Shown here piece by piece: positions 7,855 to 17,475 of a stretch of 64,000 nt of DNA. The notes beneath the pieces were generated by a model. The model ran no database searches and was not told where the DNA came from. It was given only the letters and a program-made list of their open reading frames with translations. The stretch's first letter is position 1, and each line of letters begins with the position of its first letter. Origin of the DNA: Caenimonas koreensis DSM 17982 (GTDB lineage Bacteria > Pseudomonadota > Gammaproteobacteria > Burkholderiales > Burkholderiaceae_C); contig NZ_WJBU01000010.1 in the NCBI RefSeq assembly GCF_009646335.1, positions 1 through 64,000 on the forward strand, read 5' to 3'. The position numbers were made by a program, and so were the translations under genes.

Positions 7855-7938
7855 GAAATGCAGGCGCCCGGGAGCGAAATGCAGGCCCGCCGGGGCGAGA
7901 TGCACGCTCGCCGGGGCGAGATGCACCCTCGCCGGGGG
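7855..7938. repeat. 21-bp tandem repeat, four copies
   Basis: Units start at 7855, 7876, 7897 and 7918 with the consensus GARATGCASGCYCGCCGGGGC, followed by a degenerate fifth unit. The array fills the 215-base gap between the anti-sigma gene and the DUF2306 gene. The rest of that gap holds no gene I can support. Confidence 0.8.
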
Positions 7939-7960
7939 GAGAGGCGGGCGCGCCGCAGCG

Positions 7961-8428
7961 CTAGACCAGCTGTTCGGACCGGGGCGACGCGCCGCGCAGG
8001 TAGATGACGCAGCCCTCGTCGCTGGAGCTGTCGCAGTCGAGCACGTCTTTGCGCACGGCGTGGAAGCTGCCTGGCGGCAGCAGGTGGTCGCCAATGCGCA
8101 GCGTGCCTTCGAGCACGACGCATTCCTCGTCGACCGGGTGGCGGTGCGCGGGCAGCACGGCGCCCGGGGCGAACTTCAACAGGTACGACATGACGCCCGC
8201 CTGCTCCTGCAGCACCTTGCGCTGGATGCCGGGCAGGAAGTTGCGCCACGGCCCTTGCCCGGCGGGCACGAACGTGTGGTGCGATGCCGAGTCGGCGGCG
8301 ATGTTCTGCATCAGGCGCGACCGCACGCGTTCCACGGCAGCGTCGTCGCCGGCGCTGGATGTGGCGCGCTGGGCAGCGTTGAGTGCCTGCGCGATGTCGG
8401 GGTCGAGGGAGTCGCCTTTTTGGCTCAT
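7961..8428 (-). CDS. ChrR-like cupin anti-sigma factor
   Basis: A protein of 155 residues. Residues about 65-140 form a cupin barrel with the metal-binding pattern PAHRHPVDEECVVLEGTLRIG and a later LPPGSFHAV, as in the C-terminal domain of ChrR. The N-terminal about 60 residues are helical and carry ARs such as AAVERVRSRLMQNI but lack the HxxxCxxC zinc motif of the classical anti-sigma domain. It begins 4 bases after the sigma-factor stop, so the pair is co-transcribed. It probably holds the sigma factor inactive until an oxidative or metal signal is sensed (inference from the family). Confidence 0.75.
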   Translation of the reverse strand: MSQKGDSLDPDIAQALNAAQRATSSAGDDAAVERVRSRLMQNIAADSASHHTFVPAGQGPWRNFLPGIQRKVLQEQAGVMSYLLKFAPGAVLPAHRHPVDEECVVLEGTLRIGDHLLPPGSFHAVRKDVLDCDSSSDEGCVIYLRGASPRSEQLV

Positions 8429-8432
8429 GGTG

Positions 8433-9104
8433 TCATTGTTGCTGAACGCTGCCTTGCAGGCATTCACGCAGCTTTTCCTGGGCACGCTTGATCTGGGACT
8501 TCACCGTGCCAAGTGGCAAGCCGGTGATGCGCGCGATCTCGCTGTGGGAGTGATCGCGAAAGTAGGCCAGGCCCAACACCCAGCGTTCGCTGCCGGACAG
8601 GTCGGCCAGTGCCCGGTACAGCCGCGACGAGGCCTCCACCGATTCGCAAATCGCTTGCGGACCGGGCTCGTCGCTGGCCTGCAGTTCAAGTGATTCGTCG
8701 GCGGGCGTGGCTTTCATGCCGGCGTGCCGCAGCTTTTCCTGGCGCAGGCGGTCGAGCGCGCGGCTGCGCGCCATGGTGAGAAGCCACGTCAGCCCGCTGC
8801 CGCGCTGCGGATCGAACTGGCCCACGTTGCGCCACGCCTGGAAATAGCAGTCTGCCAGCACGTCTTCGCCGAGCGAGTCGCCGACGATGCGCCGCACCAC
8901 AGCCATGGCATAGCGGATGGTGGCGTTGTAGAACTGCTCGAAGGCGCGTGCATCGCCGCGCGCTGCTGCGGCCAGCTGGGCGGCGATTTGCGCGTCGCGA
9001 AGTGTGTTTGACGCGGTTGGATCGAGATCAGGCTCACGCATACCAGTCCATGAGGCTAGCACGGATGAGCTTGGCCGCGGTTCAAGCAATTCGAGGGCCG
9101 TCAT
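8433..9104 (-). CDS. ECF RNA polymerase sigma factor
   Basis: A protein of 223 residues from the Met at 9104. Sigma region 2 covers about 45-115 (FEQFYNATIRYAMAVVRRIV, DVLADCYFQAWRNV, GSGLTWLLTMARSRALDRLR). Region 4 covers about 155-210 (LADLSGSERWVLGLAYFRDHSHSEIA with the helix-turn-helix LPLGTVKSQIKRAQEKLREC). It is paired with the cupin anti-sigma downstream, as in ECF11/SigE-ChrR systems. Alternative starts at 9140 and 9041 are possible because none has a convincing ribosome site. It probably drives its own operon and may include the downstream membrane genes. Confidence 0.85.
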   Translation of the reverse strand: MTALELLEPRPSSSVLASWTGMREPDLDPTASNTLRDAQIAAQLAAAARGDARAFEQFYNATIRYAMAVVRRIVGDSLGEDVLADCYFQAWRNVGQFDPQRGSGLTWLLTMARSRALDRLRQEKLRHAGMKATPADESLELQASDEPGPQAICESVEASSRLYRALADLSGSERWVLGLAYFRDHSHSEIARITGLPLGTVKSQIKRAQEKLRECLQGSVQQQ

Positions 9105-9192
9105 GCACTGACTACGTGCCAGGACGGCAGGTGGATGCATCCACCCCCGGAAATTTCGCGTAAGGCCAGGATCCGGACCAATAATCGATCAG

Positions 9193-10035
9193 ATGCCGTT
9201 CACCCCCATTCGCTGCCTCGTCTTTCTTTTGGCCTCGCTGGCCGCCTGCGCGGCCAGCGCCCATGAGTTCTGGCTGCTACCGGACCGCTTCAACGCGCCT
9301 GTCGGCAGCACCGTGCGCCTGCGCATGTTCGTGGGCGAGCAGTTCGCAGGCGAGCAGATCGGCTTTTACCGGGCGCTGGTGGCGCGGGCCCACCACTATT
9401 CAGCGACGCGCGATGTGGACCTGACTTCGACGGCGCCTGATGTGCCCGTAGGCGATTTCGCCGTGGCCCTGCGCGAGCCGGGCACGCACCTGCTGGCGAT
9501 CGACTCGCAGCCGAGCCAGATCGAGCTGGAGGCGGGGCGCTTTTATGCGTATCTGCATGACGAGGGGCTGGACTTTGTGAACGAGGCCCGGGCGGCTGCG
9601 GGCAAGGCCGCCGCGCCGGGGCGTGAGCGGTACAGGCGCAATATCAAGACGCTGGTCACTGCGGGTGGGCCGGGCGCATCGGGCACAGCTGCCGACCAGA
9701 CCTTTGCGCGGGTGACGGGGCAGCGGCTGGAGATCGTGCCGCTGAGTGACCCGCAGCGCGGCGGCGTCGGGCGTGACCTGGCGTTTCGGGTGTTGTGGGA
9801 AGGCAAGCCGCTGCCGAATGCGCTGGTGAAGTTCTGGCAGCGCAGCGGTGCGCAGTCGTTGCTCATTCGCGTGGTGACGGATGCGCGGGGGCAAGCCACT
9901 TACACACCGCCGTTGGCCGGCACGTGGATGGTGAGCGTGGTTCATATGGTGCCGGTGACGGATTCGCCCGATGTGGACTGGGACAGCTATTGGGGCAACC
10001 TCACGTTCTCGCTGCCTGCGGCAAGTCGCCAGTAA
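9193..10035 (+). CDS. DUF4198-family periplasmic protein
   Basis: A protein of 280 residues with a signal peptide ending near ASA-HE (residue 23). The mature N-terminus [20 protein letters not shown] is typical of DUF4198, a family of periplasmic proteins often found near metal transport genes. The C-terminal part has the Ig-like segment [10 protein letters not shown]...[24 protein letters not shown]. It is divergent from the ECF sigma gene across about 90 bases, so the promoters may be linked. Exact role unknown. Confidence 0.8.
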   Translation: MPFTPIRCLVFLLASLAACAASAHEFWLLPDRFNAPVGSTVRLRMFVGEQFAGEQIGFYRALVARAHHYSATRDVDLTSTAPDVPVGDFAVALREPGTHLLAIDSQPSQIELEAGRFYAYLHDEGLDFVNEARAAAGKAAAPGRERYRRNIKTLVTAGGPGASGTAADQTFARVTGQRLEIVPLSDPQRGGVGRDLAFRVLWEGKPLPNALVKFWQRSGAQSLLIRVVTDARGQATYTPPLAGTWMVSVVHMVPVTDSPDVDWDSYWGNLTFSLPAASRQ

Positions 10036-10094
10036 CCCAGGTCGTCCTTAAGCCAAGCGCCAGCGATAATCCGCGCACTTTTCAAGGAGCGCGT

Positions 10095-10919
10095 GTGGAC
10101 TTCGTGTTGCTGGCCAAGGCCGCGGTGATGGGTGTGGTGGAAGGGCTGACCGAGTTCCTTCCGGTGTCGAGCACGGGGCACCTCATCCTGGCGGGCGCGC
10201 TGCTGGGCTTTGATGACGAGAAAGCGAAGGTCTTCGACATCGCGATCCAGACAGGCGCGATCTTCGCCGTGATCATCGTGTACTGGCAAAAGATCCGCGA
10301 GACGCTGGTGGCGTTGCCCACGCAAAAGTCCGCCCAGCAGTTCGCGCTGAATGTGCTGATTGCGTTTGTGCCTGCTGTGGTGCTGGGCCTTCTGTTTGGC
10401 AAGGCCATCAAGGCGAACCTGTTCACGCCGGCTGTGGTGGCCAGCACGTTCATCATCGGCGGCTTCATTATTTTGTGGGCCGAAAAGCGCCCGCCTTCGG
10501 CGGTGCGCGTGAACTCGGTCGATGAGATGACATGGCTCGATGCGCTCAAGGTTGGCCTGGTGCAATGCCTCGCGATGATCCCGGGCACGAGCCGCAGCGG
10601 CGCGACCATCATCGGCGGCATGTTGCTGGGGCTGTCGCGCAAGGCTGCGACAGACTTTTCTTTCTATCTCGCCATTCCAACGCTGATTGGCGCGGGCGCG
10701 TACAGCTTGCTCAAGGAGCGCGCGCTGCTGTCGATGGCCGATTTGCCGCTGTTCGCTGTCGGCCTCGTTTTCTCGTTCGTGAGTGCGTGGCTGTGTGTGC
10801 GCTGGTTGCTGCGCTATATCTCGACGCACAGCTTCGTGCCGTTTGCGTGGTACCGGATCGCGTTTGGGATTGTGGTGCTGGGGACGGCCTGGTCTGGTTT
10901 GGTGAAGTGGGCTGCTTAG
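10095..10919 (+). CDS. uppP: Undecaprenyl-diphosphatase (UppP/BacA)
   Basis: A protein of 274 residues in the inner membrane that dephosphorylates undecaprenyl diphosphate to recycle the lipid carrier for peptidoglycan and other surface polymers; raised activity gives bacitracin resistance. Both family motifs are present: [16 protein letters not shown] near the N-terminus and [10 protein letters not shown] near residue 165. About eight membrane segments are visible. The start is GTG at 10095 with AAGGAG 5 bases before it; the longer open frame upstream is overlap with the DUF4198 gene. Length agrees with the family. Confidence 0.95.
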   Translation: MDFVLLAKAAVMGVVEGLTEFLPVSSTGHLILAGALLGFDDEKAKVFDIAIQTGAIFAVIIVYWQKIRETLVALPTQKSAQQFALNVLIAFVPAVVLGLLFGKAIKANLFTPAVVASTFIIGGFIILWAEKRPPSAVRVNSVDEMTWLDALKVGLVQCLAMIPGTSRSGATIIGGMLLGLSRKAATDFSFYLAIPTLIGAGAYSLLKERALLSMADLPLFAVGLVFSFVSAWLCVRWLLRYISTHSFVPFAWYRIAFGIVVLGTAWSGLVKWAA

Positions 10920-11053
10920 CGCTCGTTCGGGGCGCTTGCGGCAGGTGGACTCTGGCGAGACCTTCCATTGCCACGCCGACTCGGGCCATCGGTGTGCCGC
11001 GGCCATGGCCGTGTCGCCCATTGGCAGGCGCATAAGATTTTTGAACCGACGGA

Positions 11054-11728
11054 TCAACTGCGCAACGTCGTCAGCAGCTTGACCAACTCCATGATGGCAG
11101 TGAACGGTTCTGGTTCGGTGTAGGCGCTGAAGCGCGCCGCCAGCCCTTCAGCTCGCTGGATGGCAACTGCCAGATGTCTGGCCGTGGTTGAGAATGCGTC
11201 GCCTGCACCCTTGTCATAGCCTGGAATGTGCAGTTTGAGGCGTCGCATCACTTCATTGCGATGCAGCGGTGCTTGAACTTCTTCGTAGTGAAGCAGCAGC
11301 CACAACTCGAAACTGGGCACAGATGCAATGGCCTGAAAGCGGATCGGCTGCCTGGCATCGTTCTTGAGCTTGCCGTTCAGGGACGCGGCCAGTGCCAGGG
11401 CATCGTGATAACTGGCGTGGTCGTCACGGTCAAAAACTGCATAGACCTGCTCGAATGCGCGGCGCTGAATATTCTTGTAGCGATCGCCTTCTTCGAATAG
11501 CGCCTGCGCGTATTGCACCACCTGAATCGGCGCAGTGCCCGACTCGCTGGGGCGGACTTCCACATTGGCCGTGTGCAATCGATAGGCTGCACGGATCTCC
11601 CGAAAGTAGTTTGGCTCCGTCTTGCTGCCTTCGGAAACGATCAGGATGCGGTCGTAACTTGCCCGCTGCCCCTGCTTGCGCTCCAGCTGTTTCTTCTGGC
11701 GCTCTTGCGGGGAGTTATCGCGAGCCAT
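11054..11728 (-). CDS. rloB: RloB-family protein (AbiLii-type), defence partner of RloA
   Basis: A protein of 224 residues. The N-terminus is highly basic (RQKKQLERKQGQR), then the RloB hallmark SEGSKTEPNYF (32-42) and an acidic pair in VFDRDD (Asp100, Asp102) give a Toprim-like metal-binding arrangement; SVPSFELWLLLHYE is a further conserved block. RloB proteins act with an AAA ATPase in restriction-linked and abortive-infection loci. The start overlaps the ATPase stop by one base (TGATG), so the two are coupled. It is probably the effector nuclease or nucleotide-cleaving component (inference). Confidence 0.82.
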   Translation of the reverse strand: MARDNSPQERQKKQLERKQGQRASYDRILIVSEGSKTEPNYFREIRAAYRLHTANVEVRPSESGTAPIQVVQYAQALFEEGDRYKNIQRRAFEQVYAVFDRDDHASYHDALALAASLNGKLKNDARQPIRFQAIASVPSFELWLLLHYEEVQAPLHRNEVMRRLKLHIPGYDKGAGDAFSTTARHLAVAIQRAEGLAARFSAYTEPEPFTAIMELVKLLTTLRS

Positions 11729-12996
11729 CAGTGTTTCAGCCCGAGAGTGTGGCCAAGAAACGGCACACCGCCGTACCGCCCCATCAGGTAGCCGCGCTCC
11801 AGAGCCTCGTTCTTGCGCGGGCTGAACTCAGACAAGCTGACCAATGCCGAGGCTTGATCCTGGTCCTTCTCAACAAACCACACCTGATCGCGACGCAGCA
11901 GATCGGGCGCGTCCAGCAGCGATGTGTCGTGGGTCGTAAAGATCAACTGCGCGCCCATTGTGTTGACTGTGGGGCGGTGGAACAACTGCACCAATTCACG
12001 CACCAGCAAGGTGTGCAAGCTGGTATCGAGTTCATCGATGACCAGCGTCAGCCCTTTGCTGAGGATGTCGAGCACTGGCCCGGCAAGAAACAGCAGATTG
12101 CGCGTGCCATTGGATTCATCCATCAACTCAAACACCGCCTTGCCCTGTTCAGTGACATGGTGGAAGCGCAGCCTGTGCTCCTCCATCTCTTCAGCGCGCA
12201 CCTCGGTTTTGCCCGCCACCAGATCGAAGTGAATGGCCTGTCCCGGCACCCTGCGTGTTTCCACGTCGATGTCAGCGATGCTGATGTCTGCGGATGTTAG
12301 AAATCTGCAGACATCCCTGCGTCCGCCGGCCTCCTTGAGCATCTGGATAGAGACCTGCGCAGAGAGCTGGGCCAGCTCGTTGAAGATCACTAACCGATTT
12401 GAAAACCAGTCGAACACTGGCCTCAACGCATCACTGTTGAGTTGCACGGCCATCGACAGGAACAATGCGTTAGGGCGCGTCGCACCTTCCCACAAGTTCT
12501 TGGGCCCCTTCAGGCCGGGACCGAAGTCGTAAACGTCCTTGCCTGTTTCACTGTCAAAGTGGCGTTCAAACCAGCGCTGCGGCTTGAATGCCTTGTAGAC
12601 CAGCAGGTGCTCGCCAACGATACGTTGTGCCGTCATGGCAAATCCGTACTGATAGCGCACACCGTCAAGCAGGAACGTGACTTCGAATTCACTGGGCTGA
12701 CTGGCAGAGTCAGCGTCGAGTCGGAAGGGCTGCACGCCGAAGGTCTGACCCGGCTGGATCGCCGTCGCCGATTCGATCACCACGCCCCGCATGTATTGCA
12801 GTGCCTTGATGAGGTTGGATTTGCCGCCCGCGTTGGCACCGTAGATCACGGCACTGCGCAGCAGGGTGGGCGCTGCACTGATGCCCGTCGCCTGGGTGTG
12901 GGTGTCCTTCAAGGTCTTGTCCTTGGACGCAACAAGGCTTAGCACTTGCTCATCGCGCAGGCTGCGGAAGTTTTTGACGCGGAACTCGACCAGCAT
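11728..12996 (-). CDS. rloA: RloA-type AAA ATPase (AbiLi-like)
   Basis: A protein of 422 residues, SMC/OLD-like AAA15 family. It opens MLVEFRVKNFRSLRDEQVLS, has Walker A GANAGGKS (53-60), a signature-like region around ESNGTRNLLFLAG, Walker B LVIDELD and the switch IFTTHD. With RloB it forms a two-gene system that senses phage infection and blocks it in related bacteria. The start at 12996 has GAGGTGA 5 bases upstream; the longer frame to 13047 runs into promoter sequence. No restriction genes are adjacent, so this is a stand-alone unit. Confidence 0.85.
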   Translation of the reverse strand: MLVEFRVKNFRSLRDEQVLSLVASKDKTLKDTHTQATGISAAPTLLRSAVIYGANAGGKSNLIKALQYMRGVVIESATAIQPGQTFGVQPFRLDADSASQPSEFEVTFLLDGVRYQYGFAMTAQRIVGEHLLVYKAFKPQRWFERHFDSETGKDVYDFGPGLKGPKNLWEGATRPNALFLSMAVQLNSDALRPVFDWFSNRLVIFNELAQLSAQVSIQMLKEAGGRRDVCRFLTSADISIADIDVETRRVPGQAIHFDLVAGKTEVRAEEMEEHRLRFHHVTEQGKAVFELMDESNGTRNLLFLAGPVLDILSKGLTLVIDELDTSLHTLLVRELVQLFHRPTVNTMGAQLIFTTHDTSLLDAPDLLRRDQVWFVEKDQDQASALVSLSEFSPRKNEALERGYLMGRYGGVPFLGHTLGLKH

Positions 12997-13029
12997 CGTA
13001 TTCACCTCGGACAACAGAAATAAATCAAA

Positions 13030-13057
13030 ATTATGCACCAACTGCACAAAATTTGAA
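13030..13057 (-). promoter_or_regulatory. Probable promoter of the rloAB operon
   Basis: On the minus strand TTCAAA (13057-13052) and CATAAT (13035-13030) are separated by 16 bases. They sit in a notably AT-rich stretch about 35-60 bases before the rloA start. The AT-richness contrasts with its surroundings. Assigned by eye. Confidence 0.45.
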
Positions 13058-13115
13058 TTTATTAAAAAGCTAGCCTCGGTTTATCTTCGCGTGAGCACTG
13101 GGGCCAAGCTGCTGC

Positions 13116-13919
13116 CTAAAGCTCAAACCCCCGCAACGCCGCCTCAATCGCAGCGGCCGTTGCCAGCGGCTTCTCCATCGGGAACAGGTGTGAGCCGTCG
13201 AGCATCATGTTGCGGCCCCGCGTGACCTGCAGCGTCATGGTCAGGCCGACTTGCTTCATCTCGTCGGACCGCGTGCCGCCGATAAAGCCGACGCCACATT
13301 TGAGCGGATGCCTGCGCAGCAACCGGTCCAGATTGTCGGGAAGCGTGTTGTAGATGGCTGTCTCGATGTCACGGTCGAAAGCCAGCACGCGGTCACTGCC
13401 GTCGTCGACCATGCAGTGCTCGACATAGTCGCGCAGCACCTGCTCGTCCCAGTGCGCAAACGCCTTCTTGCTGCGGAAGTGATCGAACGCAGCCTGGTTT
13501 GACGGCCACCGATTCTTGCGCTGGCGGCTCACGCGCCCCGGTGAAATCGAGCCGACGATCTGCGTGCGCTTCATCGCGCCCAGCGCCGTCGCGCGCCAGC
13601 CGCCCAACAGCGGCGAGTCGAGCAGCAGCACGCCCCGGGCGAGGTCCGGGTGACGCGCAGCACACATCAAACTCAAAAAACCACCCAGCGAATGCCCGAC
13701 GAGGAAAGCGGGCTCGCCCTCTTTGTCAACTTCGCGGCGTGCCAGGTCATGCAGCTGCTGCACCAGGTGCGGCCAGTTGTTCGTGACGGGGTAGTCAGGG
13801 TGATGGCCGAACTTGTCGACGGCCTTCACGCGGAACCCGCGTGAGCGCAGGCTCTTGAAGAGCACCGCGTATGTCGCGGCAGGAAAGCTGTTGGCGTGGG
13901 AAAAAACAATAAGACTCAA
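13116..13919 (-). CDS. Alpha/beta hydrolase
   Basis: A protein of 267 residues with an alpha/beta-hydrolase fold. The oxyanion-region motif FSHANSFPA lies at the N-terminus, the nucleophile elbow is GHSLGG with Ser77, and the late His is probably in MLDGSHLFPMEKP. The substrate cannot be told. The only usable start is TTG at 13919, with GGCGGATG upstream; no in-frame ATG precedes it. It lies 25 bases beyond the stop of the Anbu gene and in the same direction, so it may be co-transcribed. Confidence 0.8.
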   Translation of the reverse strand: MSLIVFSHANSFPAATYAVLFKSLRSRGFRVKAVDKFGHHPDYPVTNNWPHLVQQLHDLARREVDKEGEPAFLVGHSLGGFLSLMCAARHPDLARGVLLLDSPLLGGWRATALGAMKRTQIVGSISPGRVSRQRKNRWPSNQAAFDHFRSKKAFAHWDEQVLRDYVEHCMVDDGSDRVLAFDRDIETAIYNTLPDNLDRLLRRHPLKCGVGFIGGTRSDEMKQVGLTMTLQVTRGRNMMLDGSHLFPMEKPLATAAAIEAALRGFEL

Positions 13920-13944
13920 AACATCCGCCCGGTCGTTGGCTGAC

Positions 13945-14772
13945 TCAGATCAGCCGCTCATCGGGCCGCGTGATCTTCTTCAAAGGCTTGCTCACGCTGC
14001 TATCGACCTTCAACGGCGTGTCGGTCTTGGCGTCGTCCCAGACCGGGTCATCAAGGCTGTCGAACACTTCGCGCAGCTTTTGCCCCCACGTGCTGTGCAG
14101 CATGCGGTAGTACGGGTTGTTCTGGTCGATGCTCACGATCTTGTCGGTCTTGAAGGTGTTCGCTTCGTACACCACGAGATCGAGCGGCGGGCCGACAGAG
14201 AGGTTCGATTTCATCGTCGAATCCATCGACACCAGCGCGCACTTGGCGGCTTCGTCGAGCGGCGTGTCAGGCGTGATCACGCGGTCGAGCACCGGCTTGC
14301 CGTACTTCGACTCGCCAATCTGGAAGTACTGCGTTTCACTGGTGGCCTCGATGAAATTGCCGGCGGAATATACATTGAACAGGCGCATGCCTTCGCCGCG
14401 AATCTGGCCGCCAAAAATCAGCGACACATTGAATTCCACGCCCGCGTTCTTCAGTGATTCGGCGTCGCGGTCATACACGTGGCGCACGGCCGTGCCCAGC
14501 ACGCGTGCAGCGTCGAACATGCTGGTCGCGTTCCAGATCGTGAGCGCTTCTTTCTCGCCGGGTTCCTTGAGCTTTTCGACCTGCAGGATTTCGCGCACCG
14601 ATTGGGAAATGCTCAGGTTGCCCGCCGACAGCAGCACCATGAAGCGGTCTCCTGGGCGCTCGTACACGATCATCTTGCGGAAGGTGCTGATGTTGTCCAC
14701 GCCGCCGTTCGTGCGCGAGTCCGAGAGGAACACCAGGCCGGCGTTGAGTTTGATTCCGACGCAGTAGGTCAT
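13945..14772 (-). CDS. Anbu (ancestral beta subunit) proteasome-like peptidase
   Basis: A protein of 275 residues of the HslV/20S-beta superfamily. The sequence begins MTYCVGIKLNAGLVFLSDSR, placing the catalytic Thr at position 2 after Met removal, with the Asp-Ser-Arg block and a basic residue near 33 (FRKMIVYE). Anbu forms open helical or ring-like assemblies and may process peptides. GGAGG lies 8 bases before the ATG. In many bacteria Anbu is followed by transglutaminase-like, alpha-E and ATP-grasp genes; none of these is here. Confidence 0.85.
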   Translation of the reverse strand: MTYCVGIKLNAGLVFLSDSRTNGGVDNISTFRKMIVYERPGDRFMVLLSAGNLSISQSVREILQVEKLKEPGEKEALTIWNATSMFDAARVLGTAVRHVYDRDAESLKNAGVEFNVSLIFGGQIRGEGMRLFNVYSAGNFIEATSETQYFQIGESKYGKPVLDRVITPDTPLDEAAKCALVSMDSTMKSNLSVGPPLDLVVYEANTFKTDKIVSIDQNNPYYRMLHSTWGQKLREVFDSLDDPVWDDAKTDTPLKVDSSVSKPLKKITRPDERLI

Positions 14773-14775
14773 GTT

Positions 14776-14820
14776 GACCTCCGACGAGCCGCCTCTAGGA
14801 GGTCAGCCCCCTCGGGGGGC
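14776..14820. repeat. Inverted repeats between anbu and mutS
   Basis: Two adjoining hairpins: GACCTCC/GGAGGTC (776-782 with 798-804 of this kilobase) and GCCCCC/GGGGGC (14806-14820). The second, followed by a GCGAACGAATGTGAGCGTGG stretch, resembles a spacer repeat I recall as common in Comamonadaceae genomes. There is no T run, so a terminator role is uncertain. Confidence 0.45.
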
Positions 14821-14845
14821 AGCGAACGAATGTGAGCGTGGGGGT

Positions 14846-17455
14846 TCATAGTTTGTCTTGCAGGTTCTTGAGTTGGTAGAGCGCGTCGAGGGCTTCGCGC
14901 GGGCTCATCGCATCGGGGTTGAGTGCGCCGACCGCTGCCTCGACGGCGCTGTGCATGGGCGCTTGCGCGGCAGGCGGTGCTTCAAACAAGTCTACCTGCT
15001 CACGGCTGAGGGTTTGCTGGTTTTCCAGTGCAGTCAATGCATGCCGCGCGTGATTGACGACGCCCGTGGGCATGCCGGCCAGTTTGGCGACCTGGATGCC
15101 GTAGCTGCGGCTGGCCGGGCCCGGCTGTATCTCATGCAGGAACACGATGTCGGTGCCGGACTCGGCGGCGCTCACATGCACGTTCACGGCCGCATGGTGC
15201 TTCGCCGGAAACTCCGTCAGCTCGAAGTAATGGGTGGCGAACAGCGTGAATGACTGGCTTTTGTCGTGCAGATGCGCGGCAATGCCCGAGGCGAGCGCCA
15301 GGCCGTCGAAGGTCGAGGTGCCGCGCCCGATCTCATCCATGAGCACCAGCGAATTCGCTGTGGCCGCATGCAGGATCTGCGCGGCCTCGGTCATCTCGAG
15401 CATGAAGGTCGATTGCGCGTTGGCGAGGTCGTCAGCCGCGCCGATGCGCGTGTGGATCGCGTCCATGGGCCCGAGGCGGCACGCCTGTGCGGGCACGTAA
15501 GAGCCCATGGCAGCCAGCAGGCAAATGATGGCCACCTGCCGCATGTACGTTGATTTACCGCCCATGTTGGGGCCGGTGATCACTTGCATGCGCTGCTTGG
15601 GGCCCAGGCGCGTGTCGTTGGCAATGAAGCTGCCGCCGGTGGTTTCTGCAAGGCGGCTTTCCACAACCGGGTGGCGGCCTTGCGTGATCTCGATGCCGGG
15701 TTCACGCGTGAACTGCGGGCGGCACCAGTTCAATACGAGCGAGCGTTCTGCCAGCGCGCACAGCGCATCGAGCGACGCCATGGCGCGCGCCAGGCGGGTG
15801 AGGGCGCCCACGTGCGGCTGCAGCTGGTCGAGCAGTTGTTCGTACAGCCACTTCTCGCGGGCGAGCGCGCGGTCTTGTGCCGACAACGCCTTGTCTTCGA
15901 ATGCCTTGAGTTCGGGCGTGATGAAACGCTCGGCGTTCTTCAGCGTCTGGCGGCGGCGGTAGTCGGCGGGAATCTTGTCGAGCTGGCTTTGCGTGATCTC
16001 GATGTAGAAGCCATGCACTTTGTTGAACTGCACGCGCAAGTTGGCGATGCCGGTGCGCGCGCGCTCTTTCACTTCAAGTTCGAGCAGGAAGCCGTCGCAG
16101 TTGTCCTGGATGGCGCGCAGCTCGTCGAGCTCGGCGTCCAGGCCCGCTGCGATCACGCCGCCGTCGCGAACGAGCGCGGCAGGCTCGTCCTTGATCGTTC
16201 GGGCAAGCATCGTGTAGCAGCCGTCGGGTGGCGACATGCTGGCCGCGACTTCAGCCAGCAGTGGGTCGCTGACGGTGAGTTGAGTCGATAGCTGTGCCGC
16301 CCGCTCAATCGACTGCTTCAAGCCGACAAGCTCGCGCGGGCGCACTTGCCGCAGTGCGATGCGCGCTGTGATCCGTTCCACATCGCTTGTGCCTTTGAGG
16401 CTGGCGCGCAGCTGCTGCCAGAGGTTGTCGCGCAGCGTGGCGATCGCATCGTGACGCTGCAACGCCTGACTGCGCTCGCGCCTGGGCTCCAGCAGCCACG
16501 ACTTCAGCATGCGGCTGCCCATGCCTGTCATGCACGTGTCGAGCAGCGAGAAGAGCGTGGGCGAGTCTTCGCCGCGCAGTGTCTGCACGAGCTCCAGGTT
16601 GCGCCGCGTCGTCACGGGCAAGTCGATCAGCTCGTCATCGCGCTGCACCTGCAGGCTCTGCACGTGCGACAGCGCCCGGCCCTGTGTGTGTTCGGCGTAA
16701 GTGAGTAGCGCGGCAGCGGCGGCGTGCGCCTGCACCAGCTCTTCTGCGTTCCAGGCTGCGAGCGTGGCGCTGTTCAACTGCTCCAGCAGTTTGCGCAGGC
16801 CCAGGCCCGAGTCGAATTGCCATTCGCCGCGCTCGGTGAGGGAGAACGATGCGGCTGAACGCATGGCCTTCAGCCGCTGCGCGAAGACGGGCGTCACGTC
16901 GGCGCTGAACAGCAGTTCGCTCGGCGATATGCGCGCGACCCATGCCTCGAGTTCATCGGCTGCGCACTCGGCCAGCTGCAGCGCGCCCTGCGTCACGCTC
17001 AGCCAGGCCAGGCCCAGCCGGTGCCGCGAGCCCTGGTGCACGGCGAGCAGGATGGCTTCGCTCTTGTCGTTCAGCAGTTCAGTGTCGGTGAGTGTGCCGG
17101 GCGTGACGACGCGCACGACCTTGCGTTCCACCGGCCCCTTCGATGTGGCGACATCGCCGACCTGTTCACAGATCGCCACTGACTCGCCCTGCTTGATCAG
17201 GCGGGCGAGATAGCCTTCAACCGAGTGGAATGGCACGCCCGCCATGACCACGGGCTCGCCAGCGGAGTTGCCGCGTTTGGTGAGCGTGATGTCGAGCAAG
17301 CGCGCGGCTTTTTCGGCGTCGGCGTAGAACAGCTCGTAGAAGTCGCCCATGCGGTAGAACACCAGCGTGTGCGGGTGCTGGGCTTTGATGGCGAGGTACT
17401 GCGCCATCATGGGGGTGTGGGCGGCCGGGGCGCTGGGGGCGGGAAGGGGACTCAA
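14846..17455 (-). CDS. mutS: DNA mismatch repair protein MutS
   Basis: A protein of about 869 residues that binds mismatches and recruits MutL. The N-terminal mismatch-binding domain has the Phe-x-Glu motif in [13 protein letters not shown]; connector, lever and clamp domains follow. The C-terminal ATPase has Walker [10 protein letters not shown] (around residue 630), Walker [16 protein letters not shown] and the ATHYFEL block. The start is uncertain: TTG at 17455 gives [20 protein letters not shown], while ATG at 17410 is the core family start. The 5' end is duplicated at 18795-18877. Confidence 0.95.
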   Translation of the reverse strand: MSPLPAPSAPAAHTPMMAQYLAIKAQHPHTLVFYRMGDFYELFYADAEKAARLLDITLTKRGNSAGEPVVMAGVPFHSVEGYLARLIKQGESVAICEQVGDVATSKGPVERKVVRVVTPGTLTDTELLNDKSEAILLAVHQGSRHRLGLAWLSVTQGALQLAECAADELEAWVARISPSELLFSADVTPVFAQRLKAMRSAASFSLTERGEWQFDSGLGLRKLLEQLNSATLAAWNAEELVQAHAAAAALLTYAEHTQGRALSHVQSLQVQRDDELIDLPVTTRRNLELVQTLRGEDSPTLFSLLDTCMTGMGSRMLKSWLLEPRRERSQALQRHDAIATLRDNLWQQLRASLKGTSDVERITARIALRQVRPRELVGLKQSIERAAQLSTQLTVSDPLLAEVAASMSPPDGCYTMLARTIKDEPAALVRDGGVIAAGLDAELDELRAIQDNCDGFLLELEVKERARTGIANLRVQFNKVHGFYIEITQSQLDKIPADYRRRQTLKNAERFITPELKAFEDKALSAQDRALAREKWLYEQLLDQLQPHVGALTRLARAMASLDALCALAERSLVLNWCRPQFTREPGIEITQGRHPVVESRLAETTGGSFIANDTRLGPKQRMQVITGPNMGGKSTYMRQVAIICLLAAMGSYVPAQACRLGPMDAIHTRIGAADDLANAQSTFMLEMTEAAQILHAATANSLVLMDEIGRGTSTFDGLALASGIAAHLHDKSQSFTLFATHYFELTEFPAKHHAAVNVHVSAAESGTDIVFLHEIQPGPASRSYGIQVAKLAGMPTGVVNHARHALTALENQQTLSREQVDLFEAPPAAQAPMHSAVEAAVGALNPDAMSPREALDALYQLKNLQDKL

Positions 17456-17475
17456 GGTAGGCGTTGGTCAGGTGA
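17396..17475. repeat. Direct repeat, copy A (mutS 5' end)
   Basis: About 80 bases covering the first codons of mutS and the bases just before it. They recur in the same orientation at 18795-18877. Over the first 68 bases I count three mismatches. Confidence 0.85.

Noticed and set aside
7746..8249. Upstream continuation of the DUF2306 frame through the 21-bp repeats
   Set aside because: It overlaps the anti-sigma gene in another frame, and a strong ribosome site sits at the DUF2306 ATG.
10920..11053. Short frames between uppP and rloB
   Set aside because: No start site, no conservation signal visible and composition like non-coding spacer.
14806..14820. GC hairpin before mutS as a terminator
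   Set aside because: No T run on either strand; it looks more like a dispersed spacer repeat.
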